Assembly: GCA_035910535.1 (NCBI GenBank)
Contig: JAMHXF010000051.1
Coordinates: 1-64,000, forward strand
Length of the DNA stretch: 64,000 nucleotides
Direction: 5' to 3'
DNA from: Archangium_A sp035910535
GTDB lineage: Bacteria > Myxococcota > Myxococcia > Myxococcales > Myxococcaceae
The notes under the pieces: model-generated
Told to the model about the DNA's origin: nothing
Seen by the model: only the letters and a program-made list of their open reading frames with translations
Database searches by the model: none
Made by a program: the position numbers and the translations under genes
Part shown: positions 44,187-53,070 of the stretch, piece by piece
Layout of the letters: every line of letters begins with the position of its first letter
Numbering within the stretch: the stretch's first letter is position 1

Positions 44187-45724
44187 CGCGCCGTCTCCTC
44201 GATGCAGCGTGACTTGAGTGAGAAGCGGTAGTCGCGGAGCTCGTCGTTCCAGTACTCGTTGACGAACTTGAAGGCGACCTCATCATCTTTGAGTTCTTCT
44301 TCTTGAATGAGCGCGACGAGCTTGCTGCCTCGCTTCACGCGTTCGTACAGCTTCAAGCCGACCTCGTATTCCATCAGGCGCACCTGCTCTGACGAGCGCA
44401 GCAGGCGGTCGGCTTCGACGCGCACCGAGTCGGCCAGGCGCTCGTTGTAGACACGCAGGCTCTCTGCGCGCGACAGGTCGTAGAGGCGCGTGAGGTAACC
44501 GAAGAGGCGATCTCCGAACGTGCCCGCGTAGCGGCCGAGGTTCTCTCCTTCACGCTCGAGCGAATCGAAGAAGCGCTTCGCCCGTCGGGTGCCGCCTCGC
44601 GCCGAAGCGGCCCGGAGCAGCCGCGCGTCTCGTGTGAGGTCTTCACGTTCACGCACGGCCTCGAGCGAGTCGGCGTACTTGCGCGTGAGCTCTTTGGCGG
44701 CGCGCTTGGCCGGGAGGTAGTGACACAGGTCGCGGTACACGAGCGCCTTGAGCAGGTACTTGTCGGGCTGAAACTCGTCGCGGAACGACGGTGCGTCGAG
44801 CGTGGTGAGAATGCCCATGGCCGCGTGGATCTGGCCGAGCTGGTAACGCGTCCACGCCTCTTCGAGGTACAGCGTGGCGCGGCCCGGGTCGAGATCAGGC
44901 AGCTTCACGAGGTCGTACGCCGCGAGCGCGCCCTTGTAGTCGCCCAGCTCGTAGCGCAAGCGCGCCACGGCGAGCATCGCGTCGTTGCGCGCGTCTTGCG
45001 TGAGCTTCTCGTCTTTCGCGAGCTCGAAGAACTCGTCGATCATCTCTTTGGGCAGCTCTTTCTTGGAGCTGCGAAGCCGCGTCACCAGCATCGCGTACTT
45101 CGCGCGTGACGCTTCGGGCGAGGTCTCGGGCAGCTTCGAGAAGTGCGTGGTGGCCCAGCGCTCGTTGCCGACGCGAAGGTCGACGAGGCCTTGCTGATAG
45201 TGCGCGTAGCCGGCGACCTCTTCGGGGAGAAAGCCGAGGTCGAGCGCGCCGAAGATCTGCTCGTCGATCATCAGCTCGTCGTGGGGCAGGTCGGTGAGCT
45301 TCTGCAGCTCTTCGAGCGCCTTGGGCAACACCGCTGGGTTGGTGCGCTCACGGGCGATGCGCGCGAGGTACACGGCGCCCGCATGGCGCAGGTTCAGCTC
45401 GATGAGCGACTTCGCGAGGAAGAACTGCGCCCACGCGTAGTTCTCGTCGGTCGAAGGCAGGTTCTCGGTGTACTCGAAGAGCTTGGGCGCGGCGTAGCGC
45501 GGGTTGCCGGTGAAGTAGTCCTGCAGCGCTGAATCGAAGAGCCGGGGGTCGATTTTCTTCGGCTGCACCGGCGCTGCAGGTGCGCTCGAAGCGCCGGTGG
45601 TCGCCGCGGCCGCAGCAGCTGTCGCCGCCGCAGCATCGCCGAGACCGGCATCGGGGGGCGTCGCGCTCTGAGCCGAAGCCCACGCGGAGCCCAGGAGCGT
45701 CAAAGAGAAGAGGAGCCGTTTCAT
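44183..45724 (-). CDS. Exported helical-repeat protein, GltC-type candidate
   Basis: 513 residues from ATG at 45724; GTG at 45742 overlaps the preceding stop and would add six residues. Signal MKRLLFSLTLLGSAWASA, then an Ala-rich spacer. The rest is TPR/SEL1-like helical repeats (AWAQFFLAKSLIELNLRHAG, YAHYQQGLVDLRVGNERWA, LYLEEAWTRYQLGQIHAAMG) ending with a charged helical region (ELKDDEVAFKFVNEYW). Periplasmic adaptor by analogy with GltC. Coupled to the large TPR gene by overlap. Confidence 0.78.
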   Translation of the reverse strand: MKRLLFSLTLLGSAWASAQSATPPDAGLGDAAAATAAAAAATTGASSAPAAPVQPKKIDPRLFDSALQDYFTGNPRYAAPKLFEYTENLPSTDENYAWAQFFLAKSLIELNLRHAGAVYLARIARERTNPAVLPKALEELQKLTDLPHDELMIDEQIFGALDLGFLPEEVAGYAHYQQGLVDLRVGNERWATTHFSKLPETSPEASRAKYAMLVTRLRSSKKELPKEMIDEFFELAKDEKLTQDARNDAMLAVARLRYELGDYKGALAAYDLVKLPDLDPGRATLYLEEAWTRYQLGQIHAAMGILTTLDAPSFRDEFQPDKYLLKALVYRDLCHYLPAKRAAKELTRKYADSLEAVREREDLTRDARLLRAASARGGTRRAKRFFDSLEREGENLGRYAGTFGDRLFGYLTRLYDLSRAESLRVYNERLADSVRVEADRLLRSSEQVRLMEYEVGLKLYERVKRGSKLVALIQEEELKDDEVAFKFVNEYWNDELRDYRFSLKSRCIEETAR

Positions 45725-45738
45725 GGCGCGAGGCCTCG

Positions 45739-46368
45739 TCACTCAGTGGCGCCGAAGTTGATGCCGAGCCCCAGCGTGATGGTCATCACGTTGGTCAGCG
45801 CGACGGAGCCACCACCGATGGGGATCACGACGTTGTTGGTGACGTCGAGGCGCAGGCTCACGTACTGGTTCAAGAAGACGCGGCCACCGCCGCCCACGTT
45901 GACGCCCGGGCGCCAGACGTTGGTGAACTTGAAGAGCGACGCGCCGAGCATGAAGAAGGCCTCGCCGTGCAGCACCCAGCGGTTGAGCACCGAGAACTTC
46001 CCGTAGAACGGCTTCCACATGAGGTCGCTGCCGAAGAAGAACTGCACTTCGTCGAAGGCCGTCGGCAACACGCCGAAGTCGCGCTCGAGCTGTTCACGCA
46101 GCCCGGTCTTCGCGGCGTACGAATACGCGGCGCGACCGATTTGCCACGCGAACGTGTCGGTGAAGTGCGCGGTGTACCCGACCTGCGCGTAGAGCCCTTT
46201 GTAGAACGCGTCGAGCGGCAGCACGCCGACCGAGAGGTTCAACTCGTGCTGCATGCGGTACGCGCGCTGTTGAACCGCGCTGACGGTACCGGGGTTCTCC
46301 AGGTCCTCGAGCTGCGCCAACGCGGGCGCTCCGAGCAGGAGACACAACAAGATGAGCGGTCTGTACAC
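45739..46368 (-). CDS. Outer-membrane beta-barrel domain protein, Glt/Nfs-like cluster
   Basis: 209 residues from GTG at 46368, chosen because GGAGGGG (46374-46380, minus strand) precedes it by 5 bases and the signal YRPLILLCLLLGAPALAQ follows. The barrel strands are clear: QHELNLSVGVLPLDAFYKGL, AQVGYTAHFTDTFAWQIG, GKFSVLNRWVLHGEAFFMLG, YVSLRLDVTNNVVIPIGGG, ending VMTITLGLGINFGATE. It resembles the myxobacterial OMP barrel family found with GltA/B/H and NfsA/B/H. In those machines the barrels form the outer-membrane part of the complex. Confidence 0.82.
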   Translation of the reverse strand: MYRPLILLCLLLGAPALAQLEDLENPGTVSAVQQRAYRMQHELNLSVGVLPLDAFYKGLYAQVGYTAHFTDTFAWQIGRAAYSYAAKTGLREQLERDFGVLPTAFDEVQFFFGSDLMWKPFYGKFSVLNRWVLHGEAFFMLGASLFKFTNVWRPGVNVGGGGRVFLNQYVSLRLDVTNNVVIPIGGGSVALTNVMTITLGLGINFGATE

Positions 46369-46453
46369 GTCTGCCCCTCCGGCAAGAACGACGCGCGAGC
46401 AGAGTCGCACGTCGCCGTGAATTCAAGATTGATGTTGGTGCGTTCGCGCGGCG

Positions 46454-48556
46454 TCAGTACCCGACGCTGTTGAACATGAACGGATAGGTGATGACGACGC
46501 CTGCGCCCTTCGCCGGCGGGAAACGCCAGGTCTTGAGCGTCTGAAGAATGCAGCTCTCGACGGCCGCGCTCTGCATCGACGATGACTTGGTCTTCGCGAA
46601 GCCGACCGACCCCGACGTGGTGATCTGCCACTCGAGAACGATCTTCCCGGCGAGGCCCGGCGTCTTGAGCAGCGCGCGCTCGTAGCAGCTCGAGACCTCG
46701 TGCAGATGCGAGTTGATGACCTTGGCGACAGCCTCTTTGTCGATGGTGCCCTGCGCGCCGATGTTGCGCGTCGCGGCGCGCGTGACGGTGCCCGCCACCG
46801 AGCCCTTGCCGATGTTGCCCGCGCCGAGCGCGCCGATGCCGCCGCCGCCCTTGCCTCGCAGCAGCTCAGCCCCCTTGATGCCGGCGCCACCTGCGCCGCC
46901 ACCGCCGAGCCCGAACGTGCCGAGCCCCGCGTTGGCGATGGGCGCCTTGCCGATGAGCCCCGAGAGCTTGTAGTCGTTCTTGGCGTTCTTCGCGCCGGGG
47001 CCAGAGCCGAGCTTGTCGACCGCAGCGAGCAGGTCTTTCATCGCGGGGCCCGCAGCGGCGAGCTTCTCGATGCTCTTGAGCGCCTTCTTCGTTTCGGGCG
47101 TGACCTGCTTCGGGAGCGCCTTCTCGACCTTCGCGACGGGCTCAGGCTGCTTCTCTTTTTTGATCTTCTCGACCTTCTCGGCGAGCTTCTTTTTCTCTTC
47201 GGGTTTCGGCGGGGCGATCAACTTCACCGCCACCGGGTTCAGCGTCTTGCCGCTGAAGTCGGCCTCGGGTTGCAGCTCTGCGAAGTAGAAGACGAACGTG
47301 CCGAACGCGCTCAAGAACAGCGCGAGCACCACCATCAACAGCCACGGCACCGAGCGAAGCGGGTTGACGAACGGCCTGGGAATGGCCGGCTGCACGTAGG
47401 CCATCAACATGACGTCGCGGCCTGACGAGAAGCGCACCGCGTGGCCCGTGCCGAGCGTCACGCAGCGGCGCGAGTCGGGGCCCTGCTCGAGCGTTTCCAA
47501 CTGCACCGGGTAGAACTTGCCGTCTTGTGCGCGGCGTTCGACGGCTGCGCCGGGCGGCACGTACACACGGTAGAGGTCGGCCTTCTGCTCTGCGAAGACG
47601 AACGAGGGCTGTTCGAGCGGGAAGCCGTAGAGCGGCAGGTCGGCGTTGTCGTCGGCTGCGGCGACGAGGTGCTTCTTCGCGTCGATGCGCGAGTACGAGC
47701 GCGCCATCTTTCGCGTGTCGCCCCAGTACATTTCGACGAAGAGGTGCGGGCGGCCTTTGCCTTCGTTGGCTGAAGGCACGCCAGGCGAATACGGCACTGC
47801 GCGCGCTGCGGCGTGACCCTGACGCGCGGGCGCCGGCGCTGCGCGTGCATGCTGCGGCTGCGCGGGCTGCGGTGCGTGCGCGCGCTGCTGCACCGTTGCG
47901 GGCTGCTGCACTGGGAGCGGCACGGTGCGCATGTCGTCGCCGTCACCGATGACGACGCCGGGGTTGGTGGGGCCGAGGAGCTCAGCGCTGAGCGAGACGC
48001 TCTCGGTGCGCGCTTCGCCTTCGTCGCTGGCGTGCTGCGGTGCCGCGCTCATGCGACGGTTGCTGACGACGGTGGCGGCGGGTTGCCCACGCGCAGGCGG
48101 TTGTGCCTGCGGAGGCGGAACCGGTGCTGCGGGCCGCGGAGGCTGCGCGACGGGCGCCACTGCGCGCGGCGGTTGTTGAGGCGGCGGCGCGGCGGGCCCA
48201 CCGAGCAGCGCTGCGACTTCGGCAGAAGGGGCGGGCTTGTTGGCCGGCTTCTGCGCCATCACGCGAACCTTCAGCGTGAAGGGGCCACAGGCGATCTCGT
48301 CGACAGGGCGCACTTCACACGCGTTGATGCGGTGACCGTTGACGAACGTGGCCTGGCTGCCGGCGTCTTGAATCGCCGCGCGACCGTTCTGAAAATGAAG
48401 AATGGCGTGATGCGCCGCGACGGCGTGATCGTCGAGACGAAGATCGACGTCGAGGCCGCTGCCGAGCGTGTACTGGCCCGGCACGAAGACCTCGGTGCCG
48501 ACCAGCAGGCCATCACGCATGATGACGACCTGAAGTACGGCCGGTTGTCCGCTCAA
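46454..48556 (-). CDS. FHA and AgmX/PglI-type TonB-like inner-membrane protein, GltG/NfsG-like
   Basis: 700 residues. FHA domain about 1-100 (LGSGLDVDLRLDDHAVAAHH, IQDAGSQATFVNGHRI), which binds phosphothreonine; a Pro/Ala/Gln-rich linker (about 105-260); a second domain (about 265-390); one membrane helix (about 404-425, WLLMVVLALFLSAFGTFVF); a Lys/Glu-rich periplasmic stretch; a Gly-rich segment; and a C-terminal TonB-like AgmX/PglI domain (about 605-700: VINSHLHEVSSCYERALL, KIVLEWQITTSGSVGF, LKTWRFPPAKGAGVVI). In GltG/NfsG this topology couples a cytoplasmic signal and the proton-driven motor to the envelope. Two Cys (SSCYER, ESCILQ) may pair. Confidence 0.87.
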   Translation of the reverse strand: MSGQPAVLQVVIMRDGLLVGTEVFVPGQYTLGSGLDVDLRLDDHAVAAHHAILHFQNGRAAIQDAGSQATFVNGHRINACEVRPVDEIACGPFTLKVRVMAQKPANKPAPSAEVAALLGGPAAPPPQQPPRAVAPVAQPPRPAAPVPPPQAQPPARGQPAATVVSNRRMSAAPQHASDEGEARTESVSLSAELLGPTNPGVVIGDGDDMRTVPLPVQQPATVQQRAHAPQPAQPQHARAAPAPARQGHAAARAVPYSPGVPSANEGKGRPHLFVEMYWGDTRKMARSYSRIDAKKHLVAAADDNADLPLYGFPLEQPSFVFAEQKADLYRVYVPPGAAVERRAQDGKFYPVQLETLEQGPDSRRCVTLGTGHAVRFSSGRDVMLMAYVQPAIPRPFVNPLRSVPWLLMVVLALFLSAFGTFVFYFAELQPEADFSGKTLNPVAVKLIAPPKPEEKKKLAEKVEKIKKEKQPEPVAKVEKALPKQVTPETKKALKSIEKLAAAGPAMKDLLAAVDKLGSGPGAKNAKNDYKLSGLIGKAPIANAGLGTFGLGGGGAGGAGIKGAELLRGKGGGGIGALGAGNIGKGSVAGTVTRAATRNIGAQGTIDKEAVAKVINSHLHEVSSCYERALLKTPGLAGKIVLEWQITTSGSVGFAKTKSSSMQSAAVESCILQTLKTWRFPPAKGAGVVITYPFMFNSVGY

Positions 48557-48575
48557 AGGGAGGCTCCTCGCGCTC

Positions 48576-48923
48576 TCAGGTGTCGTACAGCGAGCCCACG
48601 ATTTCCTCGCGGAAGTTCTCGCGCTTCTTGATCATCGAGCGGATCTTCAGCTCTTTGCGATCATACAGGTACACGGCTCCAGACTTGTTCGTCTGGCCCT
48701 GAATGAGGCGGTCATCGAAATCGATGCGTGTCGGGCCGCGCATTGCTGGCGCGCCGCTGTTGTCGGCTGCAGGGCTTGCGGCCTCGGGCGTAGGCGCGGG
48801 GGCTGCAACAGGCGCTGAGGTCGGCGGCTTTCGGGTCGCAGCAGCTTTCTTCTTCGGAGCTGCCGACGCATCAACGGCCAACACGATCACGAGCGCAGAA
48901 AGGGCGAAGAGAATCGAGCGCAT
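48576..48923 (-). CDS. Small exported protein heading the Glt/Nfs-like operon
   Basis: 115 residues with signal MRSILFALSALVIVLAVDASA, a Pro/Ala-rich spacer and a compact C-terminal domain (RIDFDDRLIQGQTNKSGAVY, YDRKELKIRSMIKKRENFRE). Proteins of this kind are commonly found before FHA/AgmX-type genes in myxobacteria, but I cannot name the family. First gene of the operon, with the sigma54-like element 48941-48956 directly upstream. Confidence 0.8.
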   Translation of the reverse strand: MRSILFALSALVIVLAVDASAAPKKKAAATRKPPTSAPVAAPAPTPEAASPAADNSGAPAMRGPTRIDFDDRLIQGQTNKSGAVYLYDRKELKIRSMIKKRENFREEIVGSLYDT

Positions 48924-48940
48924 GGGGACTCAGGGATGAA

Positions 48941-48956
48941 AGCGAAGCGTGTGCCA
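48941..48956 (-). promoter_or_regulatory. Sigma54 -24/-12 promoter candidate for the Glt/Nfs-like operon
   Basis: On the minus strand TGGCACACGCTTCGCT: perfect TGGCAC, GG-N10-GC spacing and GCT at -12, very like the kinase-operon site at 30045-30060. The -12 GC is 20 bases before the ATG at 48923. Confidence 0.42.
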
Positions 48957-48994
48957 GAGCGTCAAGCTGTACTGATCGACGTGAAGCAAAGAAG

Positions 48995-49016
48995 TTCGTG
49001 GGGTCGACCCCACGAA
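48995..49016. repeat. 22-base perfect palindrome in a divergent promoter gap
   Basis: Arms TTCGTGGGGTC and GACCCCACGAA are exact reverse complements. The GGGGTcgACCCC core and the neighbouring 13-mer GTGGAGGACAGTC (49019-49031) both have counterparts at 63827-63862. It may be an operator or a dispersed repeat. Confidence 0.6.
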
Positions 49017-49061
49017 ACGTGGAGGACAGTCCCACTCACCCCGTGTGCTACTGCGCCGCAC

Positions 49062-51302
49062 GTGTCGCGACATTTGCGTGTTCTCCTCGCGTTGCTGCTG
49101 AGTGCGTGCCCGAAGCCTGACACGTCGATGCCTCCGCCGGTTCCTGATTCGGGCCCCAGCGCGAAGTTGTTGAGCGTGGGCCCGCGCTTGTTGTCGAACC
49201 AGACGTCACAGCCACTCGCCATCGTCGGTGAAGGGCTCACCAAGGGTATGGTGCTCGATCTCGGCGCGCCGCTCTCGCGCACGTTGCCGCTCACCGTGTG
49301 GGACGAGCGTCACGCGTATGCGCGGCTCCCCGGTGGTCTCGCCGTTGGCTCGCTTTCTGAGGTGTTGGTCGAAGCGCGCGTGCGTGGCGCGAGCGGCGTC
49401 GCACAGTTGCGGTTGATCAACGACACGACGTTCCCTGATCTCACGGCGCTCGTGCGTTCGGGCGACGGCAAGACGCTCTTCGCGTTGAGCGGCACGACCG
49501 ACTCGGTGCACGCCATCGACGTGGCGACCCAGACGGTCACCACCATTCCCACCGACGACGGCCCGTCAGCACTCGCGTTGTGGGTCGACGCAGAGAAGAC
49601 GGAGTGGCTCGTCATCGCGCATCAGTTCGCGCCGTCGATGGTGCTGGTGCAGACCGCTGCGCCCACGTCGCGGCGCATGGTGCCAGCGTTCACCAACGTG
49701 GCGGGCCTCGCGGTGCGTGGCAATCGGCTCTTCGTCGCCGAGCAGGCGCGCGACACGGTGGCCGCGCTCGAGCTGCCCACAGGGAAAGAGGTGTGGCGCA
49801 CGCCCGTCGCGGCGAACCCGCGCGAGCTCGTCATCGCTGGCGATGCGCTGGTCGTCGGCTCACTAGCCACCGGAGCGCTCGAGGTGCTCTCGCTCGAAGA
49901 CGGAGCGGTGCGCAGCTCGCACGAGCCGAAGCCCGGCACGCCCATCATCGGCGGAGGCACCGCGAAGTACGCCGCGCAGATCATGAACGGCAAAGCGCCG
50001 CGCGACTTCGCGTACGCCAGCAAAGCGCAGACGCTCTTCGTCTCTTCCATCGGCCCCAACATCGGCCCCAACGCCGACAAGATGGAGGTCTCGATGAACG
50101 GTGGCGTGGGCGCGGTCTCGCTCACGAAGGGCTGGCAGCGGCACCTCGGCTTCGGCGCCGGTGTCACTGAAGCGCTCGCGCTCGATGAAGGCCGCGGCCT
50201 GCTCTACGCGAGCGACGTGGGCCTCGGGCTCGTGCGCGTGCTCGACGTGAAGAAGCTCGGCGGCGATGCGACCGCGAGCAAGGCGCTGCTGCAGGAAGTC
50301 GCGCTCATACCTCCGTCGAACTTTCCGCTCATTCGCCCCAAAGAAGACTTCAACGTGAAGGGCAGGGCGGGCCCGTCGCTGCATGCAGGCCCGCGCGCGC
50401 TCGTGCTCTCGCCAGACAACAAGACGCTCTACGTGCTCGAGCGCTTCACCGGCTCCGTCGCCGTCATCGACGTGAGCGTCGCCGGAAAAGCAGCGTGGCG
50501 AGCGCAGTGGAAGGTCGTCAACGCGCTCACGCAGCCGGTGCGACGCACGGGCCAGGTGCTGTACCACGCAGATCTCGGGCGCACCGCGATGAGCTGCGAT
50601 GCGTGTCACGTCGACGGTCACGGCGAAGGCGTGCTCTTCGAGAAGACGATGCCGTTGCGCATCTACCGGAGCACCACGGTGCGTGGCAGCCGCGAGACGC
50701 CTCCGTTCTTCACGCCCGCGTCGACGTTCTCGATGGGCGAGACCTCGAAGGTCGTCGGCGGTCGAAACCGTTTTCACAACCCCGACCCCAGCGCGCAGGA
50801 GATCGAGGCGCTCACGCTCTACGCGTCGCTCATTCCCACGCTGCCCAACCCTTTCGTGGCCGAGAGCGGCGCGCCGCCCGAGACGTTGACCTTGCCCGAC
50901 GGGAAGGAAGGCAGGCCGAAGCACGGGCTGGCGCTGTTCGAAGGGAAGGCGGGCTGCGTCGGCTGTCACCCGCCGCCGCTCTTCACGATGGATCAAGATG
51001 AAGCGACGCGCGGCAAGTTCATCGACGTGGGCACGCCGCAGTTCATGCCGCTGCGGGTTGAACAACAGAACGCCATGTTCAAGGGCTTCGGAACGCCGTC
51101 GCTGGTCGGCAGCTGGGACGTCTTTCCGATGTTGACGACGGGCCTCGCGGGGCTGGCGGTGCAGGCTGATGGTTCGGTGCGCGTCGACGACCGGTTTCCG
51201 CTGCGCGTCGCCGTCGAGAAGTGGGCACCTGCGCACGGTCGCGCTGATCTCCTCACGCCAGAAGAGCGCGACGATCTGCTCGCGTACGTCTTGTCGCTGT
51301 AG
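49062..51302 (+). CDS. Beta-propeller/di-heme cytochrome lipoprotein, MtsA-position gene
   Basis: 746 residues from GTG at 49062, which gives the lipoprotein signal RHLRVLLALLLSAC; a longer frame begins at 48936. The N-terminal part (about 60-480) has YVTN-like propeller strands (TDSVHAIDVATQTVTTIP, NRLFVAEQARDTVAALELP, LLYASDVGLGLVRVLD, TLYVLERFTGSVAVIDV). Two heme c motifs, CDACH (Cys512) and CVGCH (Cys632), lie in a C-terminal MauG/cytochrome c peroxidase-like region. Outer-membrane or surface redox protein is likely. First of six plus-strand genes in mtsA-F order, divergent from the Glt-like operon. Confidence 0.8.
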   Translation: MSRHLRVLLALLLSACPKPDTSMPPPVPDSGPSAKLLSVGPRLLSNQTSQPLAIVGEGLTKGMVLDLGAPLSRTLPLTVWDERHAYARLPGGLAVGSLSEVLVEARVRGASGVAQLRLINDTTFPDLTALVRSGDGKTLFALSGTTDSVHAIDVATQTVTTIPTDDGPSALALWVDAEKTEWLVIAHQFAPSMVLVQTAAPTSRRMVPAFTNVAGLAVRGNRLFVAEQARDTVAALELPTGKEVWRTPVAANPRELVIAGDALVVGSLATGALEVLSLEDGAVRSSHEPKPGTPIIGGGTAKYAAQIMNGKAPRDFAYASKAQTLFVSSIGPNIGPNADKMEVSMNGGVGAVSLTKGWQRHLGFGAGVTEALALDEGRGLLYASDVGLGLVRVLDVKKLGGDATASKALLQEVALIPPSNFPLIRPKEDFNVKGRAGPSLHAGPRALVLSPDNKTLYVLERFTGSVAVIDVSVAGKAAWRAQWKVVNALTQPVRRTGQVLYHADLGRTAMSCDACHVDGHGEGVLFEKTMPLRIYRSTTVRGSRETPPFFTPASTFSMGETSKVVGGRNRFHNPDPSAQEIEALTLYASLIPTLPNPFVAESGAPPETLTLPDGKEGRPKHGLALFEGKAGCVGCHPPPLFTMDQDEATRGKFIDVGTPQFMPLRVEQQNAMFKGFGTPSLVGSWDVFPMLTTGLAGLAVQADGSVRVDDRFPLRVAVEKWAPAHGRADLLTPEERDDLLAYVLSL

Positions 51303-51317
51303 CTACAGTGCGCGCGC

Positions 51318-52913
51318 ATGCGAAGACTCGTTCTCTTTGTCTCGCTCTTCACGGTCGCGAGCTGCACCGACACCGGCCTCTACGCTGCGGGCGCCGGTGG
51401 CCCGAGCGGGCCCGATCGCGCTGAACTTCAAGGCATCGCGTGTGCGCCGCTGGCGGCGGGTGAATCGTTCCCCGTCAAGGTGCTCTTCGCGCTCGAAGGC
51501 GGCGCCGGCGTCGACCGGCAAATCGTCGGTGGCATCAGCGAAGCGCTCAACTCGGTGACGGCGCAGTTCTCGACGCCGTACATCTCGTTCGCGATGGTCG
51601 GCTACCACTCCATCGCCACCGGTTTTCAGGGCAGCTTCGTGCGTGATCAGCGCGTGGCGCAGGCCATCGCCCGCTACGGCGCGTATCAAGAACCCGGCCC
51701 CATTTCGCACCGCGCGCCGCTCAAGCTCGCGCAGAGCATCATCAGCGGAGACATGCAGACCGAGTGTCGCGGCCTCGTCGCGCGCACGCGGTACTACGTG
51801 GTGCAGGTCATCGTCTCGCCTGACGTCAGCTGCGCGAACCCCGTCTACAACGCGGGCATCGACTCCGACTGCAACGCGTTTCTTCCCAACGAAGCCGAGT
51901 GCAGCGCCTGCGAGCTCGCGCGCGTGACGGAAGAAGTGAAGGGCCTCGCGCGCCGCTACAACGCGGGCGAAGTGACGGTGCAGCCGGTGTACGTGCGCAA
52001 CACCGCCGACGTCGTCACGCGCTACCAGGCGGCGGCCATCGCGCGGGCCGGCGGCACGGAGCTCATCGAGACCACGCCCGAGACGCTCACGGCCACGCTC
52101 TCGTCGCTCAACTACGGCTCGCTGCAGCGTGAGCTGGTGCTCAAACGCCTCGTCGCCATGAATCGCAACGCGCTCTCGCGCAACGGCCAGGTGTTGATCG
52201 ACTCCGACGGCGACGGCATCGGCGATGACGACGAGGTGGCGATGGGCTTCGACCCCACCAACGTCGACTCCGACGGAGACCGCATCAGCGACGGGGTGGA
52301 GCTGCGCATGGGGTTGCCCGGGCAGGTGGGCGCGCTGCCGCTCAACACGCCGCGTGGCTGCAACCCCGAAACCGACACCGACGGAGATCGCCTCAACGAC
52401 TGTGAAGAGCGCGTGCTCGGCACCGACGCTTGCATCGTCGACACCGACGGCGACGGCATTCCCGACCTGGCAGAGCACCTGGGCGGCACCAACCCGCTCA
52501 TTCCCGAAGACCTGCAAGACGATGATCGCGACGGCCTCACCAACGTCGCCGAAATCGAAGCGCACACCGACCCGGTCTCGGTCGACATCGAGTTCCAGAA
52601 AGAGCGTGGCTACGGCTACTCCATCAAGCCGGCGCCGCCGACCATCGACGGGCGCGCCTGCTACGAGATCAACATCTACAACATGACCGTGGTGGGCACG
52701 CTCGCGCGGCCTTCACCCGACGGCTCGGGGCTCATGATTCCCCGAGGCACCAACGATCTCTTCGTCTACCTCCAGGTGGGCCGCGAAAATGATCCGCGTG
52801 GCACCGGCATCGGCTCCATCTTCGTGCCGCAGGTGAACTTCACGCCGCCCGGCACGCGTCGGCCGCGGGGCGTCATCAACTTCACCCCCGACGATTTCGT
52901 CGTCGGCTTCTGA
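51318..52913 (+). CDS. VWA-TSP3 lipoprotein with lost MIDAS, MtsB-position gene
   Basis: 531 residues; signal MRRLVLFVSLFTVASC. A VWA-like domain (about 45-275) begins FPVKVLFALEGGAGVDRQIV, where the two paralogues have VDQSGS or MDASQS, so the metal-ion site is lost. TSP3-like calcium repeats follow (DSDGDGIGDDDEVAMGFDP, DSDGDRISDGVELRMG, DTDGDGIPDLAEHLGGT). The C-terminal domain (about 420-531: RGTNDLFVYLQVGREND, PRGVINFTPDDFVVGF) is shared with the 56413-58209 protein. Probably surface-exposed and calcium-stabilised. It ends near a nested hairpin (52915-52959). Confidence 0.84.
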   Translation: MRRLVLFVSLFTVASCTDTGLYAAGAGGPSGPDRAELQGIACAPLAAGESFPVKVLFALEGGAGVDRQIVGGISEALNSVTAQFSTPYISFAMVGYHSIATGFQGSFVRDQRVAQAIARYGAYQEPGPISHRAPLKLAQSIISGDMQTECRGLVARTRYYVVQVIVSPDVSCANPVYNAGIDSDCNAFLPNEAECSACELARVTEEVKGLARRYNAGEVTVQPVYVRNTADVVTRYQAAAIARAGGTELIETTPETLTATLSSLNYGSLQRELVLKRLVAMNRNALSRNGQVLIDSDGDGIGDDDEVAMGFDPTNVDSDGDRISDGVELRMGLPGQVGALPLNTPRGCNPETDTDGDRLNDCEERVLGTDACIVDTDGDGIPDLAEHLGGTNPLIPEDLQDDDRDGLTNVAEIEAHTDPVSVDIEFQKERGYGYSIKPAPPTIDGRACYEINIYNMTVVGTLARPSPDGSGLMIPRGTNDLFVYLQVGRENDPRGTGIGSIFVPQVNFTPPGTRRPRGVINFTPDDFVVGF

Positions 52914-52914
52914 T

Positions 52915-52959
52915 CTGGGGAGTGGCGTCGCCACTCGCTCTGTGGTGCTGGCCCCCCAG
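52915..52959 (+). terminator. Nested hairpin between the MtsB-position gene and mtsC
   Basis: Inner stem GAGTGGC (52920-52926) / GCCACTC (52930-52936) with a 3-base loop; outer CTGGGG (52915-52920) / CCCCAG (52954-52959). There is no T tract, so it may act as an attenuator or mRNA-stabilising 3' end rather than a full terminator. Confidence 0.5.
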
Positions 52960-53009
52960 AATCACCCCCATAGAGTCGTAACCCGATGAATTCGCAGTGG
53001 TCTGACCGT

Positions 53010-53025
53010 TGGATCGCCGCTTGCT
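53010..53025 (+). promoter_or_regulatory. Sigma54 -24/-12 promoter candidate for mtsC
   Basis: TGGATCGCCGCTTGCT keeps GG-N10-GC and a perfect TTGCT -12 half. The -12 GC is 48 bases before ATG at 53071, giving a leader of about 36 bases with AAGGAG as ribosome site. Same layout as 19640-19655. Confidence 0.5.
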
Positions 53026-53070
53026 CAACAGGTTCTCAGTCCCTGCTGAAATACCAAGGAGCGCAAAACT

